Shown: positions 12,772 to 14,033 of the stretch, piece after piece
Numbering within the stretch: position 1 is the first letter of the stretch
Layout of the letters: every line of letters starts with the position of its first letter
Position numbers and translations under genes: made by a program
Assembly: GCA_913052655.1 (NCBI GenBank)
Contig: CAJXFN010000024.1
Location: 1-14,033, forward strand
DNA: 14,033 bases
Direction of reading: 5' to 3'
Source of the DNA: an uncultured Flavobacteriales bacterium
GTDB taxonomy: Bacteria; Bacteroidota; Bacteroidia; Flavobacteriales; BACL11
Notes under the pieces: model-generated
What the model saw: only the letters and a program-made list of their open reading frames with translations
Told to the model about the DNA's origin: nothing
Databases searched by the model: none

Positions 12772-14033
12772 TTATTTGTTTTCTTTTCTTATTAAATTTA
12801 AAGCAGATCCAGCTTTAAACCAATCAATTTGTTGTCGGTTATAAGTGTGATTTAACTTTATATTGTTTTTTGTTCCATCATTATGAATGATCTCTAAATT
12901 TAATTGTTTTCCTTCTTCAAAATCAGTTAAATCAGTAAAATTAAATGTGTCATCCTCTTTTATTAAATCATAATCAGATTCATTATCAAAAGTAAGTCCT
13001 AACATACCTTGTTTTTTTAGGTTTGTCTCATGAATTCTAGCGAATGATTTGACAATAACAGCGACTACGCCGAGGTGTCTGGGTTCCATCGCTGCATGCT
13101 CTCTAGAAGATCCCTCTCCATAGTTATGATCTCCAACAACAATTGTAGGTATATTAGACGCTTTATATGCTCTAGCAACATTTGGAACTTCATCGATCTC
13201 TCCATTAATTTGATTAACTACAGCATTTGTTTGTCCTCCAAATGCATTTACTGCTCCAATCAAACAGTTATTGGAGATATTATCTAAATGTCCTCTGTAT
13301 CGCAACCATGGTCCCGCCATAGAAATGTGGTCAGTAGTACATTTTCCTTTAGCTTTAATCAAAAGTTTTGCTCCTGTTATATTTTTTTCATTCCAAGCTG
13401 AGAAAGGCGTGAGTAATTGTAATCTATTAGATTCAGGATTTACAACCACTTCCACTTTACTTCCGTCTTCTGCAGGAGCTTGATAACCATTATCTACTAC
13501 ATCAAAACCATTTGGAGGTAATTCATGTCCTGTTGGTTCAGATAATTTAACCTGTTCACCGTTTTCATTGGTAAGGCTATCTGTAATAGGATTAAAATCT
13601 AATCTACCTGAGATTGCAATTGCTGCTACCATTTCTGGAGACGCTACAAAAGCATGTGTGTTTGGATTTCCGTCTGCTCTTTTCGCAAAGTTTCTGTTAA
13701 AAGAATGAACGATAGAATTTTTTTCTTTCTTTTCAGCACCTTCTCTGTCCCACTGTCCAATACACGGTCCGCAAGCATTTGTAAATATTCTAGTCGATTC
13801 AAATTTATTAAAAGTATCTATTAATCCATCTCTTTCTGCAGTGTATCTTACTTGTTCAGATCCTGGATTAATTCCTAAAATTGCTTTTGGTTTTATTCCT
13901 TTGCTTACAGCGTCTTCAACTATAGACGCTGCTCTTGATAAATCTTCATACGATGAATTTGTACAAGAACCAATCAAAGCCCATTCAATATCTAGAGGCC
14001 AATCATTTGTAATTGCTTTATCGTGCATTTCAG
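12772..14033 (-). CDS. acn: Aconitate hydratase, mitochondrial type, C-terminal part
   Basis: Aconitase interconverts citrate and isocitrate in the TCA cycle through a [4Fe-4S] cluster. About 420 C-terminal residues are present and the frame stays open past the right edge, so the N-terminal part (some 330 residues, judged from mitochondrial aconitase) is outside the window. The Met at 14028 is internal. Cluster ligands are present: GSCTNSS, and ANACGPC-type FTNACGPCIGQWDR with both cysteines. KGKCTTDHISMAGPW, RGHLDNISNN and GEGSSREHAAMEPRHLG belong to the swivelling domain 4 with substrate-binding serine and arginine. The C terminus LNHTYNRQQIDWFKAGSALN matches mitochondrial aconitase closely, unlike AcnA/IRP or AcnB. 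The gene converges on the HsdR_N-type gene across an 88-nt gap holding the terminator. Nothing suggests loss of function. Confidence 0.95.
   Translation of the reverse strand, partial: EMHDKAITNDWPLDIEWALIGSCTNSSYEDLSRAASIVEDAVSKGIKPKAILGINPGSEQVRYTAERDGLIDTFNKFESTRIFTNACGPCIGQWDREGAEKKEKNSIVHSFNRNFAKRADGNPNTHAFVASPEMVAAIAISGRLDFNPITDSLTNENGEQVKLSEPTGHELPPNGFDVVDNGYQAPAEDGSKVEVVVNPESNRLQLLTPFSAWNEKNITGAKLLIKAKGKCTTDHISMAGPWLRYRGHLDNISNNCLIGAVNAFGGQTNAVVNQINGEIDEVPNVARAYKASNIPTIVVGDHNYGEGSSREHAAMEPRHLGVVAVIVKSFARIHETNLKKQGMLGLTFDNESDYDLIKEDDTFNFTDLTDFEEGKQLNLEIIHNDGTKNNIKLNHTYNRQQIDWFKAGSALNLIRKENK

Noticed and set aside
13075..13483. Two 70-codon plus-strand frames inside aconitase
   Set aside because: Antisense to conserved aconitase sequence; no motif or start signal.

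Overview
The window is about 14 kb of strongly AT-rich DNA from a bacterium of the phylum Bacteroidota, most likely a marine or freshwater member of the order Flavobacteriales. Supporting evidence: several genes have a TAnnTTTG box (the Bacteroidota -7 element) just upstream and none has a clear Shine-Dalgarno sequence; there is a TonB-dependent receptor with an N-terminal carboxypeptidase-regulatory-like domain; YidC is of the Bacteroidota type with a long periplasmic domain; the aconitase is of the mitochondrial type; and holA, pyrG and yidC lie close together. A futalosine-pathway gene (mqnA) hints at a lineage outside the classical Flavobacteriaceae, but this is inference.

Layout. (1) Positions 1 to about 620 carry, on the minus strand, the inside of a secreted-type protein with two dockerin-like repeats, open at the left edge. 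(2) At about 606-628 this meets, head to head, an L-2-hydroxyglutarate oxidase gene (lhgO, plus strand) that has lost roughly its first 18 codons, including the FAD-binding glycine motif. Both genes are broken at the same point, so this is either a real rearrangement or a chimeric assembly join. It is the most notable irregularity in the window. (3) lhgO overlaps an unrecognised 183-residue gene, which converges on purB (minus strand). (4) A plus-strand pair encodes a DUF456 membrane protein and the menaquinone enzyme MqnA. (5) A minus-strand cluster reads pyrG, yidC, then a small DUF6438-type lipoprotein, with almost no spacing. (6) Upstream of it on the same strand lie holA and a TonB-dependent receptor, followed by a divergent stand-alone HsdR_N-type nuclease-fold gene starting 11 bp from holA and ending in a good intrinsic terminator. 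(7) The right edge carries the C-terminal half of aconitase (minus strand).

The genes are mostly core housekeeping: purine and pyrimidine nucleotide synthesis (purB, pyrG), menaquinone synthesis (mqnA), the TCA cycle and its repair side reaction (acn, lhgO), membrane protein insertion (yidC), the clamp loader (holA) and outer-membrane uptake. Genes are packed tightly, with 1-7 nt overlaps. I found no CRISPR array, tRNA, rRNA, insertion sequence, phage or toxin-antitoxin module, and no convincing new multi-gene system. No gene-free stretch exceeds 300 bases. The items worth a second look are the broken junction, the unrecognised gene after lhgO, the unusual pyrG start and the holA/HsdR_N pair.
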